In this document: one piece after another, positions 31,673-42,385 of the stretch
Position numbering within the stretch: position 1 is the stretch's first letter
Layout of the letters: each line of letters starts with the position of its first letter
Assembly: GCA_936450465.1 (NCBI GenBank)
Contig: OW388291.1
Coordinates: forward strand, 32,526,656-32,590,655
Direction: 5' to 3'
From: Gibbula magus
Lineage: Eukaryota > Mollusca > Gastropoda > Trochida > Trochidae
DNA length: 64,000 bases
The notes under the pieces: model-generated
Seen by the model: the letters and a program-made list of their open reading frames with translations, nothing else
Told to the model about the DNA's origin: nothing
The model's database searches: none
Position numbers and translations under genes: made by a program

Positions 31673-33607
31673 ATGCACGACTGGTCTCTCCCGCCTCCAG
31701 TCGTCCCGTACCAAACTACTCCCGTAGGCGGGAGACTAGGGATCTTCTGGCCAAACTGGACAATCCTAGAAGATCCCTTTGTCACCGAAATCCTCAGGGT
31801 TGGATACAAAATGCCAATCTCCAACCCTCCGCCTCTGACCACCCTGCCCCGGTCACGCGTGTACTCGCCGACTCAGATCGTTCAGTTGTCTTCCAACATC
31901 GAGACACTGTTGGAGAAGAAAGCAATAGAGGTGGTCCCAGACCCCAGCTTCTCCCCAGGATACTACTCCCCAATCTTCCTGGTTCCGAAGAAGAACTCAG
32001 ACAAGATGCGGATGATACACAACATGGCTTTATTCAACGATCTGTATATGCCAGAGCCTCCGCATTTCACAATGGTTACCCTGGATCTACTGCGTTCCAA
32101 GCTTCAACCCAACGATTGGCTGGTCAGTTTAGATCTTCAGGACGCTTACCTTCATGTACCAATTTTCAAGCATCATCGGAAGTACCTCAGATTCCTCTTC
32201 CAAGGGGTACATTATCAATGGAAGGTTCTTCCGTTTGGAATCTCTACGGCCCCGTGGCTTTTCACTCGCATTACGTCTCCGATCGCCAGGTTTCTCCATC
32301 TTCGGGGGATAGAGTTCGACCCCTATATAGACGATTGCCTGATGAGCCACGGGGACTCAACAGTTTTACACAGACAGACCCTATTTACCTTGGACCTGCT
32401 GCGACAGTTGGGATGGCTTGTCAATTCAGAGAAGTCGCAACTAGTCCCATCCCAGCAGCTGACGTTTATAGGAGGTCTGTTCTTAACCAACATGGATCTT
32501 CTCCGAGTACCCCCAGACAGGTGGGAGAAGATAGAGCGTTTAGCGTTGCGGGGTCTTCGTCAGGCTTTGTCGGTTCGTCAGTGGCAGTCCCTTCTAGGCC
32601 TTCTGACTTCGGCTCAGGCCCTCACTCTCAGAGGTCGTCTCATGGCGCGCCCTCTGCAAGTGTTTCTGATTCCTTTTTGTCAAGAGGACGACCCCAGGGA
32701 AAGCCTTTGGCTTCCACTGCATCTACACCGTTACCTCAGGTGGTGGACGATCCCATCGAATGTTTGCGAAGGAGTCTCTTTGACAGAGTTCAGTCATCAT
32801 CACGAACTGTTTGTAGACGCTTCACATCAAGGGTGGGGAGCCCACCTGGGTCAGCGGACGGCAGCAGGGTTGTGGGCGCAACATCAAGTCAGTTGGCACA
32901 GCAACAATCTCGAGTTGCAGGCAGTCATCTTAGCAATCGAGCATTGGATCGGAGTCCTCAGAGGCTCTCGGGTTCGTATAGCCTCGGACAACTCGACAGT
33001 GGTTTACCTGATCAATTTCCAGGGGACGACTCGGTCGCGCCAGTTATTGAAGCAGACTTTCCAACTGTTCGAGTTGGCAGACGCCAACCACGTTTTGATC
33101 AGGGCTCGTCATATCCCGGGTTGCAGGAACATATTGGCAGACGCTCTGTCCAGACCGGACAAGCCATCACCAACGGAGTGGATGCTCAACCCGGAAGCTT
33201 TCACCCTGATTTGTCAGCAACACCATCGTCCTCTGATGGATTTGTTCGCCACAAGATTCAACAACCAGTTGCCAATTTATGTCTCTCCCCTTCCAGACCC
33301 GATGGCGTGGGCAGTGGACGCTCTGTCCCTGTCTTGGGACGGTCTGGACGCGTTCGCGTTTCCACCTCCAATTCTGTTGCCAAAGGTTCTGGCCAAGATC
33401 AGGGAGACCAAGATGATGAATCTGCTTTTGGTCGCGCCCTTTTGGCCGGCCAGAACTTGGTTTCCAGAACTTCGTCTTTTAGCAGAAGGAGAACCAAACC
33501 CGTTGCCCCCGTGGCCAAACCTCCTTCTGCATCCTCACAGTCGGCAGTTACATCCAGACCCGCAACGATTTCATCTGTGCGTTTGGACCATCTGCAGAAG
33601 ACTCTAA
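31673..33607 (+). CDS. DIRS ORF2, reverse transcriptase - RNase H - methyltransferase-like polyprotein
   Basis: The frame is open from 31379, but the first 98 codons overlap ORF1 and carry no RT similarity. I take ATG 31673, 11 nt after the ORF1 stop, giving 644 residues. RT motifs include WLVSLDLQDAYLHVPI (first catalytic Asp), LPFGISTAPWLFTRI and YIDD near 32323-32334. RNase H follows with ELFVDASHQGWGAHL, the Glu of LELQAVILAI, the Asp of RIASDNSTVV and the Asp of NILADALSR. The C-terminal block (DLFATRFNNQLPIYVSPLPD, DALSLSW, FAFPPPILLPKV, APFWPARTWFPEL) matches the Dam-like methyltransferase region known in DIRS1-type elements. No stop or frameshift was seen. Confidence 0.9.
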   Translation: MHDWSLPPPVVPYQTTPVGGRLGIFWPNWTILEDPFVTEILRVGYKMPISNPPPLTTLPRSRVYSPTQIVQLSSNIETLLEKKAIEVVPDPSFSPGYYSPIFLVPKKNSDKMRMIHNMALFNDLYMPEPPHFTMVTLDLLRSKLQPNDWLVSLDLQDAYLHVPIFKHHRKYLRFLFQGVHYQWKVLPFGISTAPWLFTRITSPIARFLHLRGIEFDPYIDDCLMSHGDSTVLHRQTLFTLDLLRQLGWLVNSEKSQLVPSQQLTFIGGLFLTNMDLLRVPPDRWEKIERLALRGLRQALSVRQWQSLLGLLTSAQALTLRGRLMARPLQVFLIPFCQEDDPRESLWLPLHLHRYLRWWTIPSNVCEGVSLTEFSHHHELFVDASHQGWGAHLGQRTAAGLWAQHQVSWHSNNLELQAVILAIEHWIGVLRGSRVRIASDNSTVVYLINFQGTTRSRQLLKQTFQLFELADANHVLIRARHIPGCRNILADALSRPDKPSPTEWMLNPEAFTLICQQHHRPLMDLFATRFNNQLPIYVSPLPDPMAWAVDALSLSWDGLDAFAFPPPILLPKVLAKIRETKMMNLLLVAPFWPARTWFPELRLLAEGEPNPLPPWPNLLLHPHSRQLHPDPQRFHLCVWTICRRL

Positions 33608-34659
33608 GGGATAAGGGGTACTCAGCGCCTGTAGCCAGCGCTATTACTGGAGCACATCGGCCTTCAACTAGAGCCCTTTATGACGATAAGTGGCTGTCGT
33701 TTGAGAATTTTTGCAGATCCCATAAGCAAGATCCTTTGTCAGCTTCACCACAGTTTCTGGCAGATTTTTTGTTCCATCTTCGATCGAAGAGGCACCTCAA
33801 GGGTGGAACGATTTCTACCTATCTTTCGGCCCTCAATTCAGTTCTCGCTGTTAAAACAGACAGGAAGATTTCTAAAACTCCGGAACTGATAGCCATGCTG
33901 AAGTCCTTTAAGCTGGAGGACCAGAAAGTCAAGTTTCGCCCTCCAGCTTGGGATCTGAACCTGGTCCTGAAGAACCTTCGTGGAGCTCCATATGAACCTC
34001 TGTCGGAGGCCTCTTTTGAGAACCTCTCCAGGAAGACGGCGTTCCTACTTTCTTTGGCAACAGCTGCCAGAGTGAGTGAACTACACGCTATTGATGTTAC
34101 GAGGGTCCGGTTCGAGCAACGGCGTCATGGCTCAGTGCATCTAGGTTTGCTGTGGGATTTTGTCGCGAAAAACCAACTGCCTGGTCAACCTGATAGAGCG
34201 TTTGTGATTCCGCCGTTGTCTTCGATTGTGGATGAGTCAGAGTCTGAAGAACTCTCTTTGTGCCCAGTCCGTGCCCTGAAGGAATACATCTCCCGGTCTA
34301 CTGACAAGAGGGCTGGGCGGAAGAGGTTGTTCATTCCTTTCTCTTCTATGACTAAGGGAGAGGTAAACCGGAACACGTTGGCCTTATGGCTTCGGGCAAC
34401 TATCCTGACAGCTTACGATGCAGCAGGAATTCCTCACCCCTGCGCAAACAACCCGCATGAGATTCGAGCTCTAGCTTCAACAATGGCACTTCACAGGAAC
34501 TGTTCCGTGCCTGACATCATGAAGGGTTGCTTTTGGAAATCTAACACGGTGTTTGCGAGTCATTATCTGAGAGATGTCTCCGTGGAGGATGTACAAGGCC
34601 TCCAGTCGTTTGGACCTCTCGTAGTGGCGCAGCAGCTCACTGTGCCCTCCTCGTCGTAG
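32116..34659 (+). CDS. DIRS ORF3, tyrosine recombinase
   Basis: The open frame of 847 codons overlaps ORF2 in another frame for its first half, which is probably not meaningful. The recombinase proper begins near 33530 (RLDHLQKTLRDKGYSAPV, then STRALYDDKWLSFENFCRSH) and runs to TAG at 34657-34659. Catalytic residues are visible: Arg of AARVSELHAID (34069-34071), His and Arg of NPHEIRAL (34456-34458 and 34465-34467) and the Tyr nucleophile of SHYLRD (34564-34566). DIRS elements use this enzyme instead of an integrase to insert circular DNA. No ATG lies close to the domain start, so the true start or a frameshift or splice from ORF2 is unresolved. Confidence 0.88.
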   Translation: MAGQFRSSGRLPSCTNFQASSEVPQIPLPRGTLSMEGSSVWNLYGPVAFHSHYVSDRQVSPSSGDRVRPLYRRLPDEPRGLNSFTQTDPIYLGPAATVGMACQFREVATSPIPAADVYRRSVLNQHGSSPSTPRQVGEDRAFSVAGSSSGFVGSSVAVPSRPSDFGSGPHSQRSSHGAPSASVSDSFLSRGRPQGKPLASTASTPLPQVVDDPIECLRRSLFDRVQSSSRTVCRRFTSRVGSPPGSADGSRVVGATSSQLAQQQSRVAGSHLSNRALDRSPQRLSGSYSLGQLDSGLPDQFPGDDSVAPVIEADFPTVRVGRRQPRFDQGSSYPGLQEHIGRRSVQTGQAITNGVDAQPGSFHPDLSATPSSSDGFVRHKIQQPVANLCLSPSRPDGVGSGRSVPVLGRSGRVRVSTSNSVAKGSGQDQGDQDDESAFGRALLAGQNLVSRTSSFSRRRTKPVAPVAKPPSASSQSAVTSRPATISSVRLDHLQKTLRDKGYSAPVASAITGAHRPSTRALYDDKWLSFENFCRSHKQDPLSASPQFLADFLFHLRSKRHLKGGTISTYLSALNSVLAVKTDRKISKTPELIAMLKSFKLEDQKVKFRPPAWDLNLVLKNLRGAPYEPLSEASFENLSRKTAFLLSLATAARVSELHAIDVTRVRFEQRRHGSVHLGLLWDFVAKNQLPGQPDRAFVIPPLSSIVDESESEELSLCPVRALKEYISRSTDKRAGRKRLFIPFSSMTKGEVNRNTLALWLRATILTAYDAAGIPHPCANNPHEIRALASTMALHRNCSVPDIMKGCFWKSNTVFASHYLRDVSVEDVQGLQSFGPLVVAQQLTVPSSS

Positions 34660-34856
34660 GTGAGTTATTCTTGGTGGATTTAGGACTATTTCTCGGACCG
34701 TCGAGATCTCTCCTTTAATCCTTTTTTGTGGTTTCATTTTCTGATTTGGGTTTCCTGTTTGTAGGATTCCGCTCAGTTGCCACGTCCTGCTATTACTAGT
34801 GCTTTTGGGGGTCCTCGCTGTTGGTCCTTTCCCTCCGTCCTACTGTCGAATCAACA

Positions 34857-34938
34857 TGCACTAGTAAAAGTAGGGTAAGTATTAAAAATTTGTTAAAATC
34901 TAAATATTTTAGATATTTAAAAATACTTACCCTACTTT
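34857..34938 (+). repeat. DIRS internal complementary region
   Basis: The first part (GCACTAGTAAAAGTAGGGTA through TTAAAAATTT) is the reverse complement of the outer left end. The second part (from TTGTTAAAATCTAAATATTT to CTTACCCTACTTTTA) is the reverse complement of the outer right end. The two share TT at the joint, matching an AA at both host junctions. This copies the junction of the circular intermediate. Confidence 0.92.
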
Positions 34939-35007
34939 TAGGGTTTATACCCACCCATCGTTGGATCAACTACCTCCCCGCATCTAGGACCTCGCTCGGA
35001 CTGACTC

Positions 35008-35201
35008 TAGGAAATGTGAGGTTTTCATATCACTGCGCACGCAGCTATGTGGATTGCACTACACTTCCGGGTAGTGACGTGCCCTAGAGCCAGTCTGTCT
35101 ACACTTCACTACAGTTACGTTAGGATCCTGTCTCAGTCACGTTTTCAATCCTTCATCGGATCATATAGGTAATATGCACTAGTAAAAGTAGGGTAAGTAT
35201 T
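35008..35201 (-). repeat. DIRS right inverted terminal repeat
   Basis: Reverse complement of the left repeat with no mismatch over 194 bp; followed by a 32-bp right-end extension to 35233. Host sequence resumes with TTTGAATTTTAAGG. Confidence 0.95.
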
Positions 35202-35233
35202 TTTAAATATCTAAAATATTTAGATTTTAACAA

Positions 35234-38200
35234 TTTGAATTTTAAGGTTTAAACCTGAGTTAAAGTAAGTAATTATGTATTTAATACTTGACAAACTATT
35301 CATAAATGGGTGAGTAAGTCATACATTGAAATTCATGTTTTAAACGCTGGTATTAAACTTGGAGTTTGAAATAATGACGTCCAGATTTGTTGACAGGGCT
35401 TGGTATAGGAGCTAGTTTTGGGTAGGTTCATGAAATGTTTAAACATACTCCTGCTGAAGGCAGATTGAGCTGCCCACCATAAACATTTCCGAATAATTGA
35501 AATGATCAATTATGTGAAGGCTTGGATTCACAAGAGATACCTTCCGAGTCGAGTGAAGTCTGAAGTAGGACCCTGTTGCTGAAATACTGTGGACTTTGAG
35601 TTTACTGCTTGTACATATGTCAATAGAGTATACCAGCTTTTAACATATTGTGATATATCTATAGATACTTTGTTACCCAGCATTGAACCTTCATTGTTTA
35701 CATATCTACTACATGGAATATACACCAAACTAACAACGATTTATTGCTATTATCCAGCATGTATTTTTTTGCACATTTGTGAAAAAAGCTGAAGCTTTGC
35801 TTAAAGATGACGTGATTTATACATTTAAGTCTTGCAGGTAATTAAAAGAAAACAATTTTAAGACTGATATAAGACAATTTGGTACCACTAAGGAATATAC
35901 CAGTAGAGTTGTGATGATATATCCTATCCTGTTATTATAATACTGAATGTGATAACTTTGTTTTTCTCAGTATCAAGGTATGTAATGATGACGAAAATTC
36001 TTCATTTTCATAAGGAATTAAGGATTATGTGAAATATTTCACTGTTTCTTTTCTATCATAATTTTCTAGTTCTAAAATTAATTAAAAATAACATTGTGAC
36101 ACTGTATCATTCTGAGATTATGCATTACGTAATATTATATATCATGACGTTGGTATATCATCACATCTCTACTTACTGGTATCTACAATAAATATTAAAT
36201 TTATTATTATTATCTTTTTATTTTTACTTACTGGTATCTACAGATGATATAATCTATAGAGGATGACTAATTGAAAGCAACACTACCAACTAATTTATAC
36301 AGAGGGCAGGTACCTAGTATTTATAATTTCTGACTACAGTCGGACCCCGTTTATCCGCACACTTTGGTTACAGTTGAAATATAGCATAACACTGGATAGC
36401 AAGTCGTGCGGTTAAGCGAATCATTATGTGCATAGAAATGCATAGAGAAGATTCGAAATACCACTCTGCGGATGACCGACTTTCCGGATATACGGGTCCG
36501 GTTAAACGAGGTCTCACTGTATTTGATACATTACATATATTTAACCAGTCATTTTCTGCAAGTTACCAATCAGGGCACATATTGAATTTTAATCAAACCG
36601 AACTGTTAACATTTTTTTAAAGTTATATTGACATAGATAATCATCAACGCCAAACTTTATTATGAGAAATAACTCCAATAATTAAGCAAGAAACAAGCAC
36701 CATTACTCATTTCATCAGCTGGTTATTGGGAAATGTTCAACTCGAACTGTATTTATGGGTAATACACATTTGAACTCATGAAACATTTTGCTGATAGGTT
36801 TGTAATATTGACGGTGCTAAGGTATGTACAGGCCAGCAGAAAAATGTCATTTATTGAATCAAGTGGGAAATGGGAACAGGTCGGTCTACTTAATTCATTC
36901 ATGTTAACATTGTCATATGACCATTTCATTCAAGTATTTAGAAGCACTATAAGATGATGTGACTTATCCCAGTGTATGACACAAGCTTCAATAATAGACA
37001 GTCTGAAAGTGTAAGTTTGTGAATTTCATGGCAAAATGTTTCACAATATTCTGAGGAGGATTACAGTATTTAGCTAAGTTATAAATTGTTTGTTCACAGT
37101 TAGGTATTTAGAAACGTCCAGAAGAAAAACATTTGTCTACATTATACATATCAGATATATGCAAGGATGTAAAGGTTGTGCCTTGTTTGAAAAACATTTT
37201 ATATTTGACGTTTTTGTCAAAATATTTGCTAATTCCATCCACACAATTTTCTCATGTCAATTTTCAAAGATTGTTCCGCCCAAAATTTATTCTAGAAAAT
37301 AACTAGTTATACATAAATGTTGTGAACACTTGTGACGAGTAACTTTTACATGAATTACGGTTTATCAACAACTATTTGAATGTTCTTGTAGTTTGTGAAC
37401 CATAAACAATTTTATGGCATTATTCGAATTTGAAGAAAAACATGTGAAATATGTAGCTTGATATTTCTCAATGAACAGAGTATCTCAGGCAGACTCTTGA
37501 TTCCATTTGAATATTCTTTTAAAGTCTTTCCCTCAAAATACTTTTTCTAAGTCTAAAATGGAATTAAGTACATATCCAAAGTGTGTGAAGACAATCAAGT
37601 GATCTTGGACATCTTCCCATATCTTGTTTCTAACAAATTCTGTGTCCATTGTCTTATATGCAAGAAAAAGTCCATTTTGTACGAAGATGTTCTACATAAA
37701 TTGATAATCAATTTCATCATCATTAAGCAAGATAAGAGTTTTCCCTGCTGTCAATGTCGTACATTACATATCAATCGTATATTGGAGATGTTCATTTCAT
37801 ATCACATGTACATATCATCAGCTGTTCATCTATTTTATTTGCATTTTGAACAGTTATTGTTCACAAGTCTAGTGCTGGTTTACTTATATCCGAGTCGTTC
37901 ACATGTAGTCACTATTTTTCTATCGTCATGGTAACAAGTTTAAATAAACTGCACTTGTATATTTCTATATCAGTAATGAGTAGATTGTGTTAGATTAAGT
38001 TCCTCGAAACATACATTCCTAGAGAACATTCTTATTTACATGTACATGTTACGATATTTGATAATAAAGTTGTTATAGATTTTAGGTCGATGCCAGTTTT
38101 TGTAAATCTGGTTAGTATTGATAGTTCATCGTGTGTTTATTTGATAGTCAAAATGGAGAATATGATCTGCCATTTGGCATTTCTTTTTAAAAATACATTG

Positions 38201-40780
38201 AGGTGAAATGTCTTAACGTAATCTTTGTTATGAAAGTATTATTCATATGCCTATTTCATATTTTTAATCATTGTACAAAACGTGAGGCTTGTGACGCATG
38301 TAGATATGGCATTTTCATACAGGTATTATGTTTGGATTGAATAACCTATATACCTTAACATATATGCATATATTTTTACAGAATTCGCCTGTTTCTAATA
38401 TCATGTGAACTTGTTTGTACAGCCCTTAGTCTATTAGCATTCTACCATTTTTGAAGGAAGTGTTTGGTTTTCCCATACTGCAGTAACATGTTGCTTAGGA
38501 AATGTCATTTGATACTTCTTATTCACCCTGAAAAGACTTTGTCAAAGGCTACGTATAAACCATGTCAGACCTTGCTATAATGTGGAAGATTTTCCAATCT
38601 TCCGAAATTAAATGCTATCTGAAACTGCGAGGTGCCAGTTAAAAAGTATCTTTGAACATCCTAACTGCTGAAGTTAAAATTGTTTGATGGCCAAATTTTC
38701 AACAGTTGAACCAAAAAAAAAAATATTCCAGTGCTCAACTTAAGAATTTGATCAATTTTGTTGTTTATCTAAGGTAAGTCATAATAATTCACCGAGGTGC
38801 TTTATGAAACAAGGTTTTATACCTTTGAATATCAAGGTCTGACTTGCTTATTAGTGTAGTCTTCATCACAGGCGTCTTTGAATAAGATATATCCATGCTT
38901 ATAACATTCTAATAAACCTTTCACTCCATATCTCCACATGTTCATATCATGTATATTTCACCTATATTGAAATTGATTTTAGCTTAAGAGATAAATTTGT
39001 ATGTCATTTTATGTTTTGGGCTGAGGATTGGACATCTATCAATCAAGAATTTATGTTGCAAGAAATATTATAATGCTATTGTTTTTATAGAATAACATGT
39101 TTGCCAGAGCCTAGATCAAATATTTTGATTTAACATGTCAACTGTACTGACTATTCATACTGTTGATAGATGGGTTGTCAATTTTACAGCATTTTTTTGT
39201 TAATTTCCAATATTGCATCAGTATCTTACGCATGTATCTAATAACTCATATATAAGTTTCTAATCTTGATATTATATATAATTCATGTTTTTGATATTGG
39301 GGATTTGTACATAATAAAATGAGCCTATGAGAATCTTCAAATGTACATGTTTCTTAAAGACGTCTATCTGTTTTTAAGTCGCGTTATCTTCCAACTAATA
39401 GTGCCATTCATAGTTAAGTGTGCTGAGATAAGTCGAAAATAACACTTTAGGTTATCGAGTTTGAAATACATTTCTTTTAGTTTAGAGTGTTTGCTTTGTT
39501 AATGCAACTTATAACTTATTGAGTAAATGTACAGTCACTCAATTGAGATATTTACTGTTCTAGTGAAATTTGTAAAAATCCTTTCAATTAAGATATGTAA
39601 TGTTCTAGTGAAAATTTAACGATTTAATTTTTGTAGATTTACAAATTCAGTGAAAATATCTTTTGAATTCTAAAATATTCATGAATGGTAAAAGTTCATA
39701 TTGACGGCTTTTTCTTTTTTGTCATTCAAGCCAGTTAAACTATGTACATAAAAGTACTGCGTACTTAATATCATTGATTTCCTTATTTTATAATCCTAGT
39801 ATCACCAATCTTATTTGCTTTGAGTTCCTAATATTATTAAGGGAACTCAGCATTTCTGAATAAAATACTGAAATTTGAAAACTCTTTCAACAGTAGTGTG
39901 ATGTAGAAATATTGCATCTTGTACATAGAGACATTTAAGTAGAGTTCTTGCCATTCCATATCAAACATTTTCTGGTTAGTGAAAGATTAAAGAAATAAGT
40001 GCATGTTATACAGGTCTAAACTTGCTGATTGAATTTATCTTTTTATTTTCAACAAGGTAATATTATCTTAACTATCGGGAAACTATGATAACAATATTAA
40101 CAATTGTGATAATCTTGTTCTTATTTCAGTTTTAGAATGTTTAAATAATATACTTTCATCAATGATTTGAGGTACATATGTTCAGGTAGGCAAGATTTTG
40201 TATAATCTTTGCCCTGAAGAGTTCAAAATCATATTTAAATAAATGTAACACTTTTCTTCAGTCTATTCTGTCTGTATTCAGACAAGACATCCCTAACAAT
40301 TTATTTATTTTAGATACTGTTAATGGTGAAAACAGTTATATCACAGGTGATATCTCCAAAATTTACACATCACTAATGTCATTAAACATATTTTGTTCTT
40401 AAAGATTCAAGATTCTGTTTGTTCAAGGGAACAGTCATGTTACAATTCTAATTTTGTGAAATTCAGAAGATGTTGCGATTCTTCTTTTTTTTCTTCATTC
40501 AAACATAAGGTATTTTTATGGTTTAAATCTTCGATGAAATGTACAATTGTATCTCTATCTTTATTCGAACATAAGGTATTTTTGTGGTTCAATTCTTTGA
40601 TGAAAATGTATTTCCCCTCCAGTTGTGTTAGTTGAGTCTCTCTCTTCCCTGTGCACTTGGCTCAGTGGGAGGAGGATCCGAGTATTTAGCTGGACCATAG
40701 TCAGTACATCTTCCTATGCTGGAGCCTCTATGTGAAATAGCCCGTGTATAACACTAATGGCAATAAAGATATTTGTATAA
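35234..40780 (+). other. AT-rich non-coding region downstream of PAK
   Basis: 5.5 kb without a supported gene. Open frames here (the longest, 117 codons at 37581-37934) have AT-driven composition and no recognisable domain. It holds one pogo-like MITE (36337-36519). A strong AATAAA stands at 40762-40767 after a less AT-rich stretch, so part of this DNA may once have been, or may still be, a long PAK 3' UTR. Confidence 0.4.
36337..36519. mobile_element. Pogo/Tigger-like MITE with TA target
   Basis: 183 bp. Left end CAGTCGGACCCCGTTTATCC; right end reverse complement CAGTGAGACCTCGTTTAACC, about 17 of 21 positions matching. TA dinucleotides flank both ends (36335-36336, 36520-36521). The terminal sequence resembles the CAGT..ACC.CG(T/C)TTA.CCG ends of pogo-class elements. 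No transposase remains. Confidence 0.8.
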
Positions 40781-40814
40781 CATTGATCACAAGCTTTGTT
40801 GTTTGTATAAGCAA

Positions 40815-41090
40815 TGGTCATAACAAATCAGAACAAGTTTGGAGTGTTCTTCCATTTCAGCATGGCTATCATCCACCAGGGTCGGATTCAGATGGGTGTA
40901 CTTACAAGAGAGTTGCATATTGTTGCTTACAGAAGCAAGGGTCATCACAAATCATATTAAGTTTTGGAGTGTTCTTCCATTTGAACATGGCTATGTCCGT
41001 AAACTTTGCTCTTTTTCAACTTCTTCTCCAGAAACGCTACACCCCCAAAGCTGAATTCTTTTGGGAGGTACCTTGCATCTAGGGGATATT
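40815..41090. repeat. Tandemly duplicated mollusc-type repeat
   Basis: Two copies of 'GGAGTGTTCTTCCATTT.A.CATGGCTAT' (about 40849 and 40967) follow a shared 'GGTCAT.ACAAATCA' word. The second copy continues into GTCCGTAAACTTTGCTCTTT and CAACTTCTTCTCCAGAAACG, the same repeat as in the PAK intron at 25680. Confidence 0.6.
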
Positions 41091-42385
41091 GTTATGTACA
41101 TTTTATCCCGACCCTCCTCAAATATGGGCGTGGCCGGCAGTTTCCCTAAAACCTTTGAACAACTACTAGTTGTGCATCAGACCACCAGCGGCACCAATGA
41201 CTGCTATTGTCGTGCAAAATTTGGCTCACAATGTAAAGAGAAGAACGTCTTTTTCAACGTCACGCCCGTTTGCCGAATGGCATGTATTCAGCATCACAGG
41301 TACACATTGGGACCAATCATTGATGGCACAGAGCTTTGCATATGCTTACACATAACAAAAGATATTGTCCGTTGCCGTGAGCTTGTGCCATTGTTGCGTT
41401 TCATCACCGATAAAATCACTTAGAGAACTGTCTTCCTCTGGGGTAAGCCAATGAGCTCTTTAAAAAACTGACGTCAGGTGGAGTGTTTGGCGTAGATCAA
41501 AGAAACGTCATTTCAACGCTTATGTGAAGCACAGTTGAAGTTTAACGCAAATATGTTGCGCAACAGAGATGAACGACCAGTTTTCCCTATGCGTGAAGCA
41601 ACAAGCCGTTAGGACGGTATAATAATTACAATGTAGGGTCCTACTGCCTTTAGTCACAACCTTGGGTCTATAGTGCTTAAGTATAATGGTCCCGGAGAAA
41701 GAAGTGTTACTGTTGTTCGCCATATTGATAAAAACAACGCCTCATTTTAAATCCAATTTGGGACATCACCGAAATAACCCTTTTCAGTATGTAAATGCAT
41801 GTACCTTACTGCCTCAGGTCACGTACCAATGTCACCTTGACATCCAAACTGTGAATTGACATGCACTCATTCAAGTTTTAAAACCAATCAATTAATTTTG
41901 GAACGAGGATCAATGACGATTGAATAAATCCCAATCAAGGCCTACAACTCTCGGCCATCTTTGTAAGACATTTCTCAGAGTGTTTCGCTAAGTTGCCATA
42001 TGCTTCCATTAATCAGCCGAGTTCTGTATCTACAGATAATGCAACGTTGTTAAACTCCCAAGGAGACCATACATGCTACTGACCATCTCTTAAACACTGT
42101 TAACGGTGACATTTATGTGTATTTAAAAGTTTCACGCGATTGTTTGAACAACATTGCACAGTTGTAAAATTTAAAAACGACATTATGCTTCTATTGGTAT
42201 TACGAAATTTAGCCATCTGAAACTATACCAGCATGGTGGCGTTTCTTTTGCCCTTCAGTATAAATATGAAGGTCCGATTCCTGTTATACGGGTACATAAG
42301 ATGGTTTGGCGCCTACTGGTGCAAAAGGCAAAGGGTTAAAGTTCATGCATCTTTGTTGGCCCAAAATACGGTTGAAGCATTTTAC
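41091..42385. other. Non-coding DNA with one half-arm of a foldback element
   Basis: At 41527-41592, GTTGAAGTTTAACGCAAATA through GAACGACCAGTTTTCCCTAT matches an arm of the foldback element at 51227-51402. A 120-codon frame at 41061-41423 has no recognised domain and no splice support. Nothing else is seen. Confidence 0.45.

Larger units (their letters stand above)
28359..35233 (+). mobile_element. DIRS1-like tyrosine-recombinase retrotransposon, apparently intact
   Basis: The element is about 6.87 kb. Inverted terminal repeats 28367-28560 and 35008-35201 are identical over 194 bp. The outer ends differ: the right end carries 32 bp beyond the shared repeat (35202-35233), the left end only 8. 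An internal complementary region (34857-34938) holds the reverse complements of both outer ends fused together, the signature of replication through a circular DNA in DIRS elements. Three long open frames encode a Gag-like protein, RT-RNase H with a methyltransferase-like domain, and a tyrosine recombinase. No target-site duplication is seen beyond a shared AA, as expected for recombinase insertion. The element lies in the same orientation as PAK, in its 3' UTR. Confidence 0.93.

Noticed and set aside
29434..33607. ORF1 and ORF2 open frames both 742 codons long
   Set aside because: Coincidence of where stops fall; ORF2 very likely starts at 31673, so the real proteins differ in length.
37581..37934. 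117-codon frame as a gene
   Set aside because: AT-driven composition, no domain, no splice or promoter support.
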